Shown piece by piece: positions 46,226 to 54,869 of a stretch of 64,000 nucleotides of DNA; the stretch's first letter is position 1, and every line of letters starts with the position of its first letter. The DNA lies in the NCBI GenBank assembly GCA_007695035.1, contig REEO01000056.1, forward strand, positions 62,001 through 126,000, read 5' to 3'. The DNA is from Saprospirales bacterium. GTDB lineage: Bacteria; Bacteroidota; Bacteroidia; Chitinophagales; Saprospiraceae. The position numbers and the translations under genes are program-made. The notes under the pieces are model-generated. The model was not told where the DNA came from, did not search any database, and worked only from the letters and a program-made list of their open reading frames with translations.

Positions 46226-46993
46226 TTAGGACACCTTTAATTTTTCGAGGAAATGCTCCAGTATTTCATTGAATTTTTCAGGGTGCTCCATCATGGGCGC
46301 ATGGCCACATTTATCTATGAAATGAAGTTCTGAATTGACTATAAGTTCGTGAAATTTTTCTCCGACAAAAGGTGGTGTGATGGTATCCTGTTTTCCCCAA
46401 ATAAGGCAAGTTGGAGCCTTAATATGGTGGAGCTTATCTCCAAGGTTATTTCTAACAGCAGATTTTGCGATAGCAATGATGCGAATGGCCTTGTTGCGGC
46501 TGTTTACAATCTCAAAAACTTCATCTACCAACTCTTTAGTGGCTACTTTTGGATCGTAAAAAGTAGCCTCTGTTTTCTTCTTGATAAACTCATAGTTGCC
46601 CCGCTTGGGAAAAGTGGATCCCATGGCACTTTCAAACAAACCTGAACTTCCAGTTAGAACTATGGAATTGGTCTTATCCGGTGATTCAAGTCCGTACAAC
46701 AGGGCAATATGGCCTCCGAGAGAATTACCCAGCACATTGACTTTTTCAAAACCCATATCCCTTACAAAACCATCGACATGCTTTACAAGGCCCTTAAGTC
46801 CCAGTTGCCTTAGTGGCATTTCGTAAATGGGCAACATAGGAACCACCACGTTATAGCTTTGACCATACTTGGTTAAAATGCCCTCAAAATTACTGAGCGC
46901 TCCAAATAGTCCATGCAGCAAGAGAAGTACGTCCTCCCCACCACCGGTTTCTATGTAGCTGTACTTGCCTTTTTTCTTGAGTTCGTAATCCAT
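46226..46993 (-). CDS. Alpha/beta hydrolase
   Basis: 255 residues from the ATG at 46991-46993 (a TTG three codons upstream is possible). Triad: nucleophile Ser in VLGNSLGGHIALLYG, acid in LIWGKQDTITPP, His in DKCGHAPMMEHPEKF. Oxyanion loop LLLLHGLFGALSNF. Cytoplasmic, no signal. Typical of small-molecule esterases or C-C hydrolases; the substrate is not readable. The gene stands alone between the TPR-like protein and heme A synthase, on the same strand as both. Confidence 0.9.
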   Translation of the reverse strand: MDYELKKKGKYSYIETGGGEDVLLLLHGLFGALSNFEGILTKYGQSYNVVVPMLPIYEMPLRQLGLKGLVKHVDGFVRDMGFEKVNVLGNSLGGHIALLYGLESPDKTNSIVLTGSSGLFESAMGSTFPKRGNYEFIKKKTEATFYDPKVATKELVDEVFEIVNSRNKAIRIIAIAKSAVRNNLGDKLHHIKAPTCLIWGKQDTITPPFVGEKFHELIVNSELHFIDKCGHAPMMEHPEKFNEILEHFLEKLKVS

Positions 46994-47137
46994 CTTTCTC
47001 AAACATTCAAGCCGCTAAATTATACAATTTTTGACACACGGAACGACTATGCTAAAAATTATGCACAGGTATTTTGTTCAAAAGCCATTTTCAGGAGTTG
47101 AAATACGACGGATTAAAACAGATTAGAATAAGATATT

Positions 47138-48178
47138 TCAAGGTGTTTTAGCGATGTAGTAATTGTAGAAAACGGACAGCAACAAAAGTGAAGCAACTGC
47201 CTGATGCATTACTCCCCAAAAAACGGGTATTTGGCCAGTGGACATCAATACAGTTACTATTCCGATGACAAGCTGAACAAAGAGAAGTCCGCCAAAGGTA
47301 AACAAGGCGTTTTTCTCCAGCGAATTTTGAGCAGTTTTCCACTGTCGCCAAATCATTATAGCGCCAAGCACCAACAGCAGGTAGGCTACCATGCGATGTA
47401 AAAACTGAACAAGCGCAGTCATGAATAAGCTCCTGTCATAATAGGTGAAATTTTCAGCATTCCAATTTTGACCATCCAGAATAACGCCTGGTATAAACTC
47501 ACCTTGAAGATCGGGCCAGGTAGGGTAAAAGAGTGCAGCCCGGGTACCGGACATCATACCTCCTAGAAATATTTGTATGATCAATATCAATAAAAATATT
47601 AGCCAGGGTTTGCGAGGTAAATTGCTACCACTCCATTTTGTACCATTTACTTTGATGGCCACCCAAAATAAGTAGGTGAATAGCGTTAGACCCAACATGA
47701 GGTGTATGGAGAGCTTGTAGGCGTTGACCCAGGGCCTGTCAATAAGCCCGCTGGCAACCATAATCCAGCCTATGGATGCTACCACTGCAGCCATTCCCAC
47801 CGCACCAAGTAATTTTAGATTGAGTGAGCGGCCTATTTTTCCCTTGATCACAAAGAATATGTAGGGAATTAAGAAGACAAAAAAGAGCAGTCGAGCCCAC
47901 AACCTGTGCACATACTCCCAAAAGTATATGAACTTGAACTCACTCATACTCATTCCGAGGTTAATCTGCTCGTACTGAGGTGTCTGACGGTACAATTCAA
48001 ATGCCTCTTCCCATTGCTGCTCACTGAGTGGTGGAAGAGTACCGGTGACAATTTCCCATCGCGTAATGGACAATCCACTACCGGTTAGCCTTGTAATTCC
48101 CCCAATTACAATCTGGAAAAATACCATTATAACACCTGCCCAAATCCAAATCCGCACCGCGCGGGAATATTTACTCAT
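47138..48178 (-). CDS. ctaA: Heme A synthase (COX15/CtaA family)
   Basis: 346 residues, eight membrane helices. Family signatures: GGITRLTGSGLSITRWEIVT, FWEYVHRLWARLLF with the heme-binding His, VNAYKLSIHLMLGLTLFTYL, FLHRMVAYLLLVLGAIM, and the last His in WGVMHQAVASLLLLS. The enzyme oxidises heme O to heme A for cytochrome c oxidase, at the inner membrane. The COX15 (type 2) form with internal repeat is indicated by the longer loops. It is the last gene before the AT-rich 48.2-48.7 kb region. Confidence 0.94.
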   Translation of the reverse strand: MSKYSRAVRIWIWAGVIMVFFQIVIGGITRLTGSGLSITRWEIVTGTLPPLSEQQWEEAFELYRQTPQYEQINLGMSMSEFKFIYFWEYVHRLWARLLFFVFLIPYIFFVIKGKIGRSLNLKLLGAVGMAAVVASIGWIMVASGLIDRPWVNAYKLSIHLMLGLTLFTYLFWVAIKVNGTKWSGSNLPRKPWLIFLLILIIQIFLGGMMSGTRAALFYPTWPDLQGEFIPGVILDGQNWNAENFTYYDRSLFMTALVQFLHRMVAYLLLVLGAIMIWRQWKTAQNSLEKNALFTFGGLLFVQLVIGIVTVLMSTGQIPVFWGVMHQAVASLLLLSVFYNYYIAKTP

Positions 48179-48723
48179 AATGCGCTAAAGTTTTCACCCA
48201 CAAAAAACATTATCCACCAGATTACAATCCATTCATACCAGTTAGGACTCCTATAAGCCTTTTTTGGATCCACAAATTTATGCTTTTCCACAATCACCCA
48301 TTTTTGATAATAGTAATTTTTTCTTCTGTAAATAAAATAAACCGTTATTATTAGTTGTGTGGATATGTGACTAACTTTTTTTAGAATGATTAGGATTAAT
48401 CGCCTTTATCATTTTTAAGCCATTTTTCCACATAACATTCTCCTGTAATGCGTGGATTTTAGTTGGTTTTACACATGGTGTGGAAAAATAGGTGTTGGAT
48501 AAGTTTTTTAATGTGCTTAAGTGAATAAGATTCCTCTTTGGTTGATCTAATCCGCAAATGTATTGATAAATTTTTTATATAAATAAAATAGTTATATGTT
48601 CTGCCCGCCTTTCAGAGTTTTCCACATATTCTTTTATGCTTTTCCACCTTTAGTTTTCTATGGGCTGGTTATGGCTAAATAGTTTGTCATATTGCTGATA
48701 TTATTAACTTAGCCAAAAAAATT
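48179..48723. other. Candidate replication origin (oriC): AT-rich region with DnaA-box cluster
   Basis: 545 bp without a gene. Four copies of TTTTCCACA (48284-48292, 48424-48432, 48618-48626 plus strand; 48479-48487 minus strand) fit the DnaA box form TTWTNCACA. Three further sites are one base from TTATCCACA: 48210-48218 (TTATCCACC), 48358-48366 (minus, ATATCCACA) and one base from the TTTTCCACA form: 48640-48648 (TTTTCCACC). Very AT-rich tracts at 48301-48350 and 48570-48600 could be the unwinding element. A run of eight co-oriented genes starts right after it, and parS-like sites lie 6-7 kb away. The base change in coding strand composition after 48.7 kb (more G and T) also fits. Confidence 0.62.
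48683..48712 (+). promoter_or_regulatory. Promoter for the gene run starting with dtd
   Basis: TTTG at 48683-48686, an 18-nt spacer and TAACTTAG at 48705-48712 (one mismatch from TAnnTTTG). The GTG of dtd is 11 nt further. A very similar TAACTTAG lies at 49634-49641 ahead of the phosphatase gene. Confidence 0.5.
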
Positions 48724-49188
48724 GTGAGAGCTGTTATTCAGAGAGCTGAAGATGTGCGGGTTAAAGTTTTGAAAGAGGGTGTCTTAGAAAGCAGGGGTGA
48801 ATTCTCAGCTGGTTTGGTTGTTCTTGTTGGGTTTGAAAAGGAAGATGGTGAAGAGGATATGGACTATCTCTTGCGGAAAATTCCCGCTATGCGTATATTT
48901 AACGATGAAGATGGCAAAATGAACCTTTCTGTTGAGGATATCAGGGGAGGTATAGCAGTGGTTAGCCAGTTTACCCTTTATGCTTGCACCAAAAAGGGGA
49001 ACAGGCCTTCTTTTATTCGAGCCTGTGAACCAAATAAAGCCAAGGCATTGTACGATGAATTTGTCATGCTTATTAGAACGAAGGTAGATAAAGTGGTTAC
49101 CGGTGAATTTGGTGCTTATATGAAGATTGATTTTGTGAATGAAGGTCCGGTAACGATTATTATTGACAGTAAAAACAGGGAATTTTGA
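48724..49188 (+). CDS. dtd: D-aminoacyl-tRNA deacylase
   Basis: 154 residues starting at GTG 48724 with MRAVIQRAEDVRV, the standard dtd opening, which decides the start. Catalytic motifs SQFTLYACTKKGNRPSF and the terminal NEGPVTIIIDS (family NxGPVT) are intact. The enzyme removes D-amino acids and Gly wrongly attached to tRNA. It overlaps the next gene (its stop TGA shares bases with a TTG start). First gene downstream of the candidate origin. Confidence 0.95.
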   Translation: MRAVIQRAEDVRVKVLKEGVLESRGEFSAGLVVLVGFEKEDGEEDMDYLLRKIPAMRIFNDEDGKMNLSVEDIRGGIAVVSQFTLYACTKKGNRPSFIRACEPNKAKALYDEFVMLIRTKVDKVVTGEFGAYMKIDFVNEGPVTIIIDSKNREF

Positions 49189-49523
49189 CGATTAGAGAAT
49201 TTCAAGAGAGGACGGATGATTGGATCAAGGACTACGGTGTACGGTATTTTGATGAGAAAACCAATATGCTTGTATTGATGGAAGAAGTGGGCGAATTATC
49301 GAGGTTAATGGCCAGGGTATATGGTGAGCAATCATTTAAGAAGCCTGGAGATGCCCTGAATGCAAGGGATAAAATAGGCGAAGAGCTTGCCGATATTATA
49401 TTCGTGATAGGATGTCTTTCCAACCAAATGAATATTGATCTTGAAAGCCAGCTTGAGCGCAATTTCGAGAAAAAAACAATACGGGATAGAGATCGGCACA
49501 AGAATAATCCCGATTTGATGTAA
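49185..49523 (+). CDS. MazG-like nucleotide pyrophosphohydrolase
   Basis: 112 residues. Starts at TTG 49185, overlapping the dtd TGA; MTIREFQERTDDWIKDYGVR matches the family N-terminus so the overlap is credible. The metal-binding EExxE (LMEEVGELSRLMAR) and second ExxD (GEELADIIFVIG) are present. It should hydrolyse a nucleoside triphosphate to the monophosphate and PPi, cleaning nucleotide pools. Single-domain dimeric type. Translationally coupled to dtd, so both may form one quality-control transcript. Confidence 0.9.
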   Translation: MTIREFQERTDDWIKDYGVRYFDEKTNMLVLMEEVGELSRLMARVYGEQSFKKPGDALNARDKIGEELADIIFVIGCLSNQMNIDLESQLERNFEKKTIRDRDRHKNNPDLM

Positions 49524-49665
49524 TTGGTGGTAAATAATGGATGATTGGTCTAAATTGAGTAGTGAATAGTTGTAAGTAGTCCGTTTTTCCGCGATCATTC
49601 CTTGAATTGGGTGTTCAATATTGGATATAATATTAACTTAGCGATGGTTTGTATAAAAAAGTGTT

Positions 49666-50955
49666 ATGTACGACAACCTTTCAAAGTATGATAGACTCGA
49701 GAACGAATTGAAGCTCAAGCAGCTTCAAATCAAGAGTTTATTGACCATTACTCAAGCTATAAATGAGAACGTCAGTGCGAGTGGGTTGTTTAGTATGTAC
49801 CGTACCTTCTTGAACTGGGACATGGGTGTTGGTAAAATGGCTCTTTTTACTGCCGAAGAAAAGGATTGGGCCTGTGTTGCACAAATTGGTATCGATTATC
49901 AATTGGATGAAAGGGATTTGTTGGAACGAATATTACAGTATAAAAGAACAAGCCCTGTGAAACCCGATGACCTCGACTACCTGCGAGAGTTTGAAGTGGT
50001 TATTCCTGTGTATCACAAAGAAGTTCCCATTGCTTTTGCGCTTATAGGTGAAATCAAAGAGGAGGGTGTGGATATCTATGATCAAATTCAGTTTATCAAT
50101 ACCATCACCAACATTGTTGCTGTTGCCATTGAAAATAAAAGACTCTTTAAGCAGCAGATAGAACAGGAGCGTTTAAAAAAATCTCTGCAGCTAGCAGCCG
50201 AAATGCAGCGGATGCTTATTCCTGACAATATACCCGAGACGGATGAATTACAATTTGATTTCTACTATAAGCCGCATTTCAATGTTGGCGGTGATTACAT
50301 TGATGTCATTGGCCTGGGGGAGGATAAATATATCGTCTGTATTGCCGATGTATCCGGTAAAGGGGTCGCTGCTGCACTTTTAATGGCCAATTTCCAGGCT
50401 CTTCTCCGGAGTATGGTTGATAAGTTCAGAAACCTGGATGTACTTGTTCAAAATCTAAATGAAGGAGTTTTTAGAATCACCAAGGGAGATAAGTTTATAA
50501 GTTTTTTTATTGGGTGTCTGGATATGAAAAGCGGTACGCTTGAATACGTTAATGCGGGTCACAATCCTCCTGTATTTGTTGGTAGTGATGGGATTGAGTG
50601 GTTGACCGGTGGATGTCCTGTGCTTGGAGTTGTGGAGAACCTGCAGGTGGTTGAAAAAGGTGTTAAAATTATTGGGGGGGAGTGTACCATGTTTTGCTAT
50701 ACCGATGGGATATCTGAGTACGAAGATGAGCGTGGTGGATTTCTGGGAAGGGAATTTATAGAAAAATTTACCCTGAATAATATGGACCTGGATCCTGTTA
50801 GATTCAACAAAAGGTTTTTAAATGAAGTGAAGGAAATAGGCGGTCAGGAGAACTTTAAAGACGATATTGCTTTTGTTACCTGTGTGTATGACAAAACCGG
50901 GAATCGAATAAGGGGTAAGAAAAAAGGGAAGAAATTGGATGAGAAGGTAAGGTAA
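49666..50955 (+). CDS. SpoIIE-type PP2C protein phosphatase with N-terminal GAF-like domain
   Basis: 429 residues. N-terminal 1-165: a GAF-like sensor (SVNENVSAS region, then QFINTITNIVAVAIENKRLF). A coiled linker (FKQQIEQERLKKSLQLAAEM) leads into the PP2C/SpoIIE catalytic domain (200-415): FNVGGDYIDVI, IADVSGKGVAAALLMANF, VNAGHNPP, and FCYTDGISEYEDE with the metal-binding Asp residues. It probably dephosphorylates an anti-sigma antagonist or similar partner in response to a small ligand. TAACTTAG at 49634-49641 resembles its promoter. Confidence 0.9.
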   Translation: MYDNLSKYDRLENELKLKQLQIKSLLTITQAINENVSASGLFSMYRTFLNWDMGVGKMALFTAEEKDWACVAQIGIDYQLDERDLLERILQYKRTSPVKPDDLDYLREFEVVIPVYHKEVPIAFALIGEIKEEGVDIYDQIQFINTITNIVAVAIENKRLFKQQIEQERLKKSLQLAAEMQRMLIPDNIPETDELQFDFYYKPHFNVGGDYIDVIGLGEDKYIVCIADVSGKGVAAALLMANFQALLRSMVDKFRNLDVLVQNLNEGVFRITKGDKFISFFIGCLDMKSGTLEYVNAGHNPPVFVGSDGIEWLTGGCPVLGVVENLQVVEKGVKIIGGECTMFCYTDGISEYEDERGGFLGREFIEKFTLNNMDLDPVRFNKRFLNEVKEIGGQENFKDDIAFVTCVYDKTGNRIRGKKKGKKLDEKVR

Positions 50956-50993
50956 TGATTTTTATAGATTGCTTATTGGTCGGAATGTAAATT

Positions 50994-51806
50994 ATGAAAA
51001 ATAAAAATACTGCTACCCTTTTAGCTTTTTTCCTTGGCTGGGTCGGTGCACACCGTTTCTATTTGGGGCAATATGTACTTGGTTTTCTGTATATTCTGCT
51101 TTTCTTTACTTTCGGCATTTCCTTTATTATTGCCCTTATTGACTTTTTTGGTTTTCTCACAATGAGGAGAGAGCGATTTGATTATTTGTATAATAGGATG
51201 TACTTTGATAATGATTATAAAGAGTTTCTGAGCCGGAGAAAGAGTTTTCAGAAGGGCGGACCACCAAAAATGGTGAAGAAAGAGGCAAGAAAGCGTGCAA
51301 GAAAGGCAAAATCAACCAGAGATGTTGTTTTGGAACTTAAAAAAGAGGGAAAAAGTCATTATGAAAATTACGAGTACGAACAAGCAGTTGAGCTGTTTGA
51401 AAAAGTACTGGAAATTAACAGTCGGGATGCCGCCATTCATTTCAACCTCGCTTGTTGTTTCAGCCTTTTGGAGAATAAAGGCAGAGCATTTCGCCATTTG
51501 AAACTGGCCGTTGAAAATGGTTTTGACGATTTTGGAAGATTTAAAGAACATCGGGGTCTGGCTTGGCTGCGCGTACAGGACGAATGGGATGATTTGATGA
51601 AAACAAACTTTAAGCGCATTAAATTACTTGAAGCTGAGGGCGAAGATTTGTTGAATTCTAAAGATACATCTGAAGATGTGAACAGGGATGCCGGTACTGA
51701 AAAAGATGATAAGATTCTTGTACAGTTAAGGAAACTTAAAGATCTACGCGATAGGGGTCTGATAAGTGATTTGGAGTTCAGTAAACGAAAAGAGGCGCTT
51801 CTGTAA
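50994..51806 (+). CDS. TM2-domain protein with TPR and SHOCT-like tail
   Basis: 270 residues. N-terminal TM2 domain (LAFFLGWVGAHRFYLGQYVL, then GISFIIALIDFFGFL) with the conserved G-x-H-R-F-Y-L-G. A basic linker (KEARKRARKAKS) is followed by TPR helices (AVELFEKVLEINSRDAAIHF). The C-terminus ILVQLRKLKDLRDRGLISDL, then EFSKRKEALL, is a SHOCT-like motif. Unknown function; the fusion of these three modules on one chain is uncommon. Confidence 0.8.
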   Translation: MKNKNTATLLAFFLGWVGAHRFYLGQYVLGFLYILLFFTFGISFIIALIDFFGFLTMRRERFDYLYNRMYFDNDYKEFLSRRKSFQKGGPPKMVKKEARKRARKAKSTRDVVLELKKEGKSHYENYEYEQAVELFEKVLEINSRDAAIHFNLACCFSLLENKGRAFRHLKLAVENGFDDFGRFKEHRGLAWLRVQDEWDDLMKTNFKRIKLLEAEGEDLLNSKDTSEDVNRDAGTEKDDKILVQLRKLKDLRDRGLISDLEFSKRKEALL

Positions 51807-51879
51807 TGGAAGTTATATAGTAGGACCATACAACCATTGGTGCTGTGAATGTGTCTTATAAGTACATAACGATAGAAAA

Positions 51880-52542
51880 ATGTTTGGTAAGGATATAATT
51901 TCCGAAGTTGATTATACTGTAGAATCGTGTCATAAGGTTGGTGATGCCGTCAAGTTGATGGAGAATCTTGAAGTGAGTGAATTGGCCGTAGTAAAGGAGG
52001 ATATTTACCTGGGTTTGGTGAGCATGGATGTTATTATAGACCTGGATGCTGGTCTGCAACTTAGTGATATTCCAAATCTTGAATTGAGACGTGATTCTAT
52101 TGATCATGGTGATCATGTATTACACATCTATCAGAAATTTATTGCCTCTGGTCTCTCCCTTATACCGGTTCTAGATGGAAACCTTCAGTTGAAGGGGGGT
52201 ATTAGCAGAAGTGAGTTGTTTATTCATCTGGGAAAGTTGTTCAACCTGATAGATCCGGGTTCTCTTATTGTCCTTAAATTAGATAGACGCGATTACAGTC
52301 TGGGAGAAATTGGAAGAATTGTAGAGCAGGAGAATACTTCAATACTATCGTCTCTAATTAGTGGTGTTCCTGACAGTCAGCAAATTTACGTAAGTTTGAA
52401 GTTAAATTCCTTTGATATACAGGGAGTTATACAAGCCTTTGAAAGGTTTGATTATGAGGTGGTTGCTTATTTTACAGAGGAGAGCTACGAGGATTTTCTC
52501 GCCGACAGGTACAACGAATTCATCAATTTCCTTGAGATCTGA
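51880..52542 (+). CDS. CBS-domain protein
   Basis: 220 residues. Two CBS-like motifs in the first 120 residues (YTVESCHKVGDAVKLMENLE ... LVSMDVIIDLD; HGDHVLHIYQKFIASGLSLI ... GISRSELF), then an ACT-like C-terminal part (LIVLKLDRRDYSLGEIGRIV, QIYVSLKLNSFDIQGVIQAF). CBS plus ACT-type modules usually sense a small ligand. Lies between the TM2 gene and NAD kinase on the same strand, 24 bp from nadK. Confidence 0.82.
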   Translation: MFGKDIISEVDYTVESCHKVGDAVKLMENLEVSELAVVKEDIYLGLVSMDVIIDLDAGLQLSDIPNLELRRDSIDHGDHVLHIYQKFIASGLSLIPVLDGNLQLKGGISRSELFIHLGKLFNLIDPGSLIVLKLDRRDYSLGEIGRIVEQENTSILSSLISGVPDSQQIYVSLKLNSFDIQGVIQAFERFDYEVVAYFTEESYEDFLADRYNEFINFLEI

Positions 52543-52565
52543 CTTCAAAGATAGCAATTTTTTTT

Positions 52566-53453
52566 ATGCGTATAGGAATATATGGAAATCGACTGGGAAA
52601 AGATGAAAGAGCCTGGGTGGTTGATTTTCTAAAATATTTAATCAAAACCGGTTATAAGCTCAGCGTTTATAATGTCCTGCTTGATCTTCTTCCCTTTGAA
52701 ATTCGGAAAAATCAAGATACGGTTACTTTGCAGCTATCTTCTGAGATAGAGGATCACCAACTGGACTTTATGATAAGTCTTGGGGGCGATGGCACCATGT
52801 TGCGCGCCGTTTTGTTCAGCTACAAAAACAAATTACCTGTACTTGGTGTAAATCTGGGTCGATTGGGGTTTTTAGCAAGTATTGAAAAAGAGCACGCCCG
52901 GAGAGCTGTAAAAGATATCATAAACGATAGGTTTTACATAGAAGACCGGACTATGCTTCATCTTGAATCCACTCCTGTGTTATTTGGAGATTCACCGGTT
53001 GCGCTTAATGATTTCACCGTATTTAAGCGCGATACAAGCTCTATGATTGCGATCCACGCATACATAAATGGCGAATTTCTAAATACCTACTGGTCCGACG
53101 GAATTATCGTTTCCACTCCCACCGGTTCTACAGGATACTCATTGAGTTGTGGGGGTCCCATTGTTTTCCCTGGTAGTGGTAATTTTGTATTGACTCCCGT
53201 AGCCACTCATAATTTGAATGTGCGTCCACTGGTTCTTAAAGATGATTGTGTGATTAGTCTTGAACTGGAAGGAAGGACCGATTCCTTTCTGTGCAGTATG
53301 GATAGCCGCTTTGAGCGTATTAAGGGGAATTATGAGATCGCTTTGAGGAAGAGCGAATATCTCGCAAGGATTATCCACCTGCACGATTATTCTTTCGCTG
53401 AAACATTGAGAAAGAAACTCACTTGGGGTGTTGATAAAAGGAGTTTGAAATGA
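52566..53453 (+). CDS. nadK: NAD kinase
   Basis: 295 residues. The NAD kinase signature GGDGT (MISLGGDGTMLRAV) and the second motif TPTGSTGYSLSCGGPIV with catalytic Asp/Gly residues are intact. The enzyme phosphorylates NAD to NADP using ATP. Length is normal. It overlaps the cyclase gene by 4 bp (ATGA), so the two are translationally coupled. The window also has pncB-pncA (61.2-63.2 kb) for NAD salvage. Confidence 0.96.
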   Translation: MRIGIYGNRLGKDERAWVVDFLKYLIKTGYKLSVYNVLLDLLPFEIRKNQDTVTLQLSSEIEDHQLDFMISLGGDGTMLRAVLFSYKNKLPVLGVNLGRLGFLASIEKEHARRAVKDIINDRFYIEDRTMLHLESTPVLFGDSPVALNDFTVFKRDTSSMIAIHAYINGEFLNTYWSDGIIVSTPTGSTGYSLSCGGPIVFPGSGNFVLTPVATHNLNVRPLVLKDDCVISLELEGRTDSFLCSMDSRFERIKGNYEIALRKSEYLARIIHLHDYSFAETLRKKLTWGVDKRSLK

Positions 53454-54193
53454 TTGCGAAGATTTTAATTGAACTTGGTGGACATTCTTTTGAATCCGAT
53501 TTAAATCAACCTATTGAAATTGGCATAACCCTTAAAGACGGAAAAGGCAACCCTAATTGCTTTTTCGCTCCCTTCCCTGCCTTCGAACCCTTTCAAGCAG
53601 GAGAATTTGTTGGTAGTATAGAGGAAGGTAGTCCGGTTAACTTTTATGATGTTAAGTTTAATCCGCACGGTAACGGGACACATACTGAATGCTCTGGGCA
53701 TGTTTTTAATAATGGGCTTGTGATGGCTGGATTGTTAGATATTTATTTTTTTCCAGCTGTATTGGTAAGTATTAGTCCTTCCCCTGAAGGTATTGTATCG
53801 AAAAAGGATTTCGGAGAAATTCCGGAATGGGTTGAGGCTGTCATTATTAGGACACTACCTAATGGTAAGGATAAGCTAGATAAGTTTTACTCCGGTAAAG
53901 ATCCGCTGTATTTGGAGGCCGCCTTGTTGGATTATTTTGCAAAGAAAGGGGTTAAACATTTATTGGTTGATCTTCCCTCTGTTGATCCAGAAAATGATGG
54001 CGGTTTGCTAGCTGGTCACAAAGCTTTTTGGAATTCTCTGCATGGCGACAGAACAAGATGTACCATTACCGAGTTGGTGTATGTAGGTAATGAGGTTGAA
54101 GATGGATTCTATGTGGTTAACTTGCAGTTTCCCTCTATGGCACTGGATGCTGTTCCATCCAATCCCATTCTATACAAGCTCAATAAGCTTTGA
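53450..54193 (+). CDS. Cyclase family protein (kynurenine formamidase-like)
   Basis: 247 residues. The metal-binding motif HGNGTHTECSGH (family HxGTHxD-like; here HxNGTHxE) is at about 70-81, and later AVIIRTLPNGKDKL and KHLLVDLPSVDPENDGG fit the cyclase fold. Related enzymes hydrolyse N-formylkynurenine or similar amides with a divalent metal. The substrate is unknown. Start overlaps nadK by 4 bp; the following membrane protein gene overlaps its stop. Confidence 0.85.
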   Translation: MIAKILIELGGHSFESDLNQPIEIGITLKDGKGNPNCFFAPFPAFEPFQAGEFVGSIEEGSPVNFYDVKFNPHGNGTHTECSGHVFNNGLVMAGLLDIYFFPAVLVSISPSPEGIVSKKDFGEIPEWVEAVIIRTLPNGKDKLDKFYSGKDPLYLEAALLDYFAKKGVKHLLVDLPSVDPENDGGLLAGHKAFWNSLHGDRTRCTITELVYVGNEVEDGFYVVNLQFPSMALDAVPSNPILYKLNKL

Positions 54194-54852
54194 TGGTTAT
54201 GAACAAAGGAGGTAGGGATTATTTGATAAAACGATTTCGTGAAGAGGGGCTTGAGTCCTACCGTTCCATTGTACGCTTTTTTGAAAGGAATGAAGGTGAG
54301 CTTGGCGAGCTTGAGTTTGAAGACTATTTCAGTGTTCTTTTGGAATATGTGGATGCGCTTTATGAAATTGGGGCCCATTACAAATTTCTCCGGTTTGCCG
54401 ATCAGGTTATTGAAATGAGTATTGAGCGTAATATTGTTTATTTCGAGGGGAAAGATATTTTCGAGTATTTTGTGTATCGTAAAGGTCTTGCGCTATTGAA
54501 TTTGGGGCTGTTAAATAAAAGCGAGGGAATTGCCTTGGAATTGCTTAAGATGGATCCAGATAACCGGGATTACAAAAGATTGCTCTGCAAGATTTATTAC
54601 AGACGCAGAACTGTTGATCGGATTAACATGAGGATGTACGGCGTTGTATTTCTACTTTTCAGTGCTTTTGCCGTATTTTTGGAATTGGCTTTTTTCCCCG
54701 TAATTGGTTTCGAAGTTAGCGGTTTCGACCTCTTGAGACTTGGTTTATTCTCTATCGGTCTCGCCTTAATTGCCGTCACAGAGTTGATTTCCAGTTATTA
54801 CAGTAGAACAGAGATGTTATCCCAGGTAAAAATAATTAAGCAAAAACGGTAA
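54193..54852 (+). CDS. Membrane protein with TPR-like N-terminal region
   Basis: 219 residues from the ATG at 54193, which overlaps the cyclase stop (TGATG). The soluble N-terminal part is helical and TPR-like (LLEYVDALYEIGAHYKFLRF, YRKGLALLNLGLLNKSEGIA). Two C-terminal membrane helices follow (VVFLLFSAFAVFLELAFFPV and LLRLGLFSIGLALIAVTELI). No family recognised. It is the last of the eight co-oriented genes and ends exactly where the first parS-like palindrome begins. Confidence 0.7.
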   Translation: MVMNKGGRDYLIKRFREEGLESYRSIVRFFERNEGELGELEFEDYFSVLLEYVDALYEIGAHYKFLRFADQVIEMSIERNIVYFEGKDIFEYFVYRKGLALLNLGLLNKSEGIALELLKMDPDNRDYKRLLCKIYYRRRTVDRINMRMYGVVFLLFSAFAVFLELAFFPVIGFEVSGFDLLRLGLFSIGLALIAVTELISSYYSRTEMLSQVKIIKQKR

Positions 54853-54869
54853 TGTTCCACGTGGAACAT
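54852..54869. promoter_or_regulatory. parS-like centromere site 1
   Basis: Perfect 18-bp palindrome ATGTTCCACGTGGAACAT. Its core TGTTCCACGTGGAACA is the same as chromosomal parS sites recognised by ParB in Pseudomonas and differs from the B. subtilis consensus only symmetrically. It sits in the 16-bp gap between a plus-strand and a minus-strand gene that both end here. Confidence 0.82.
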
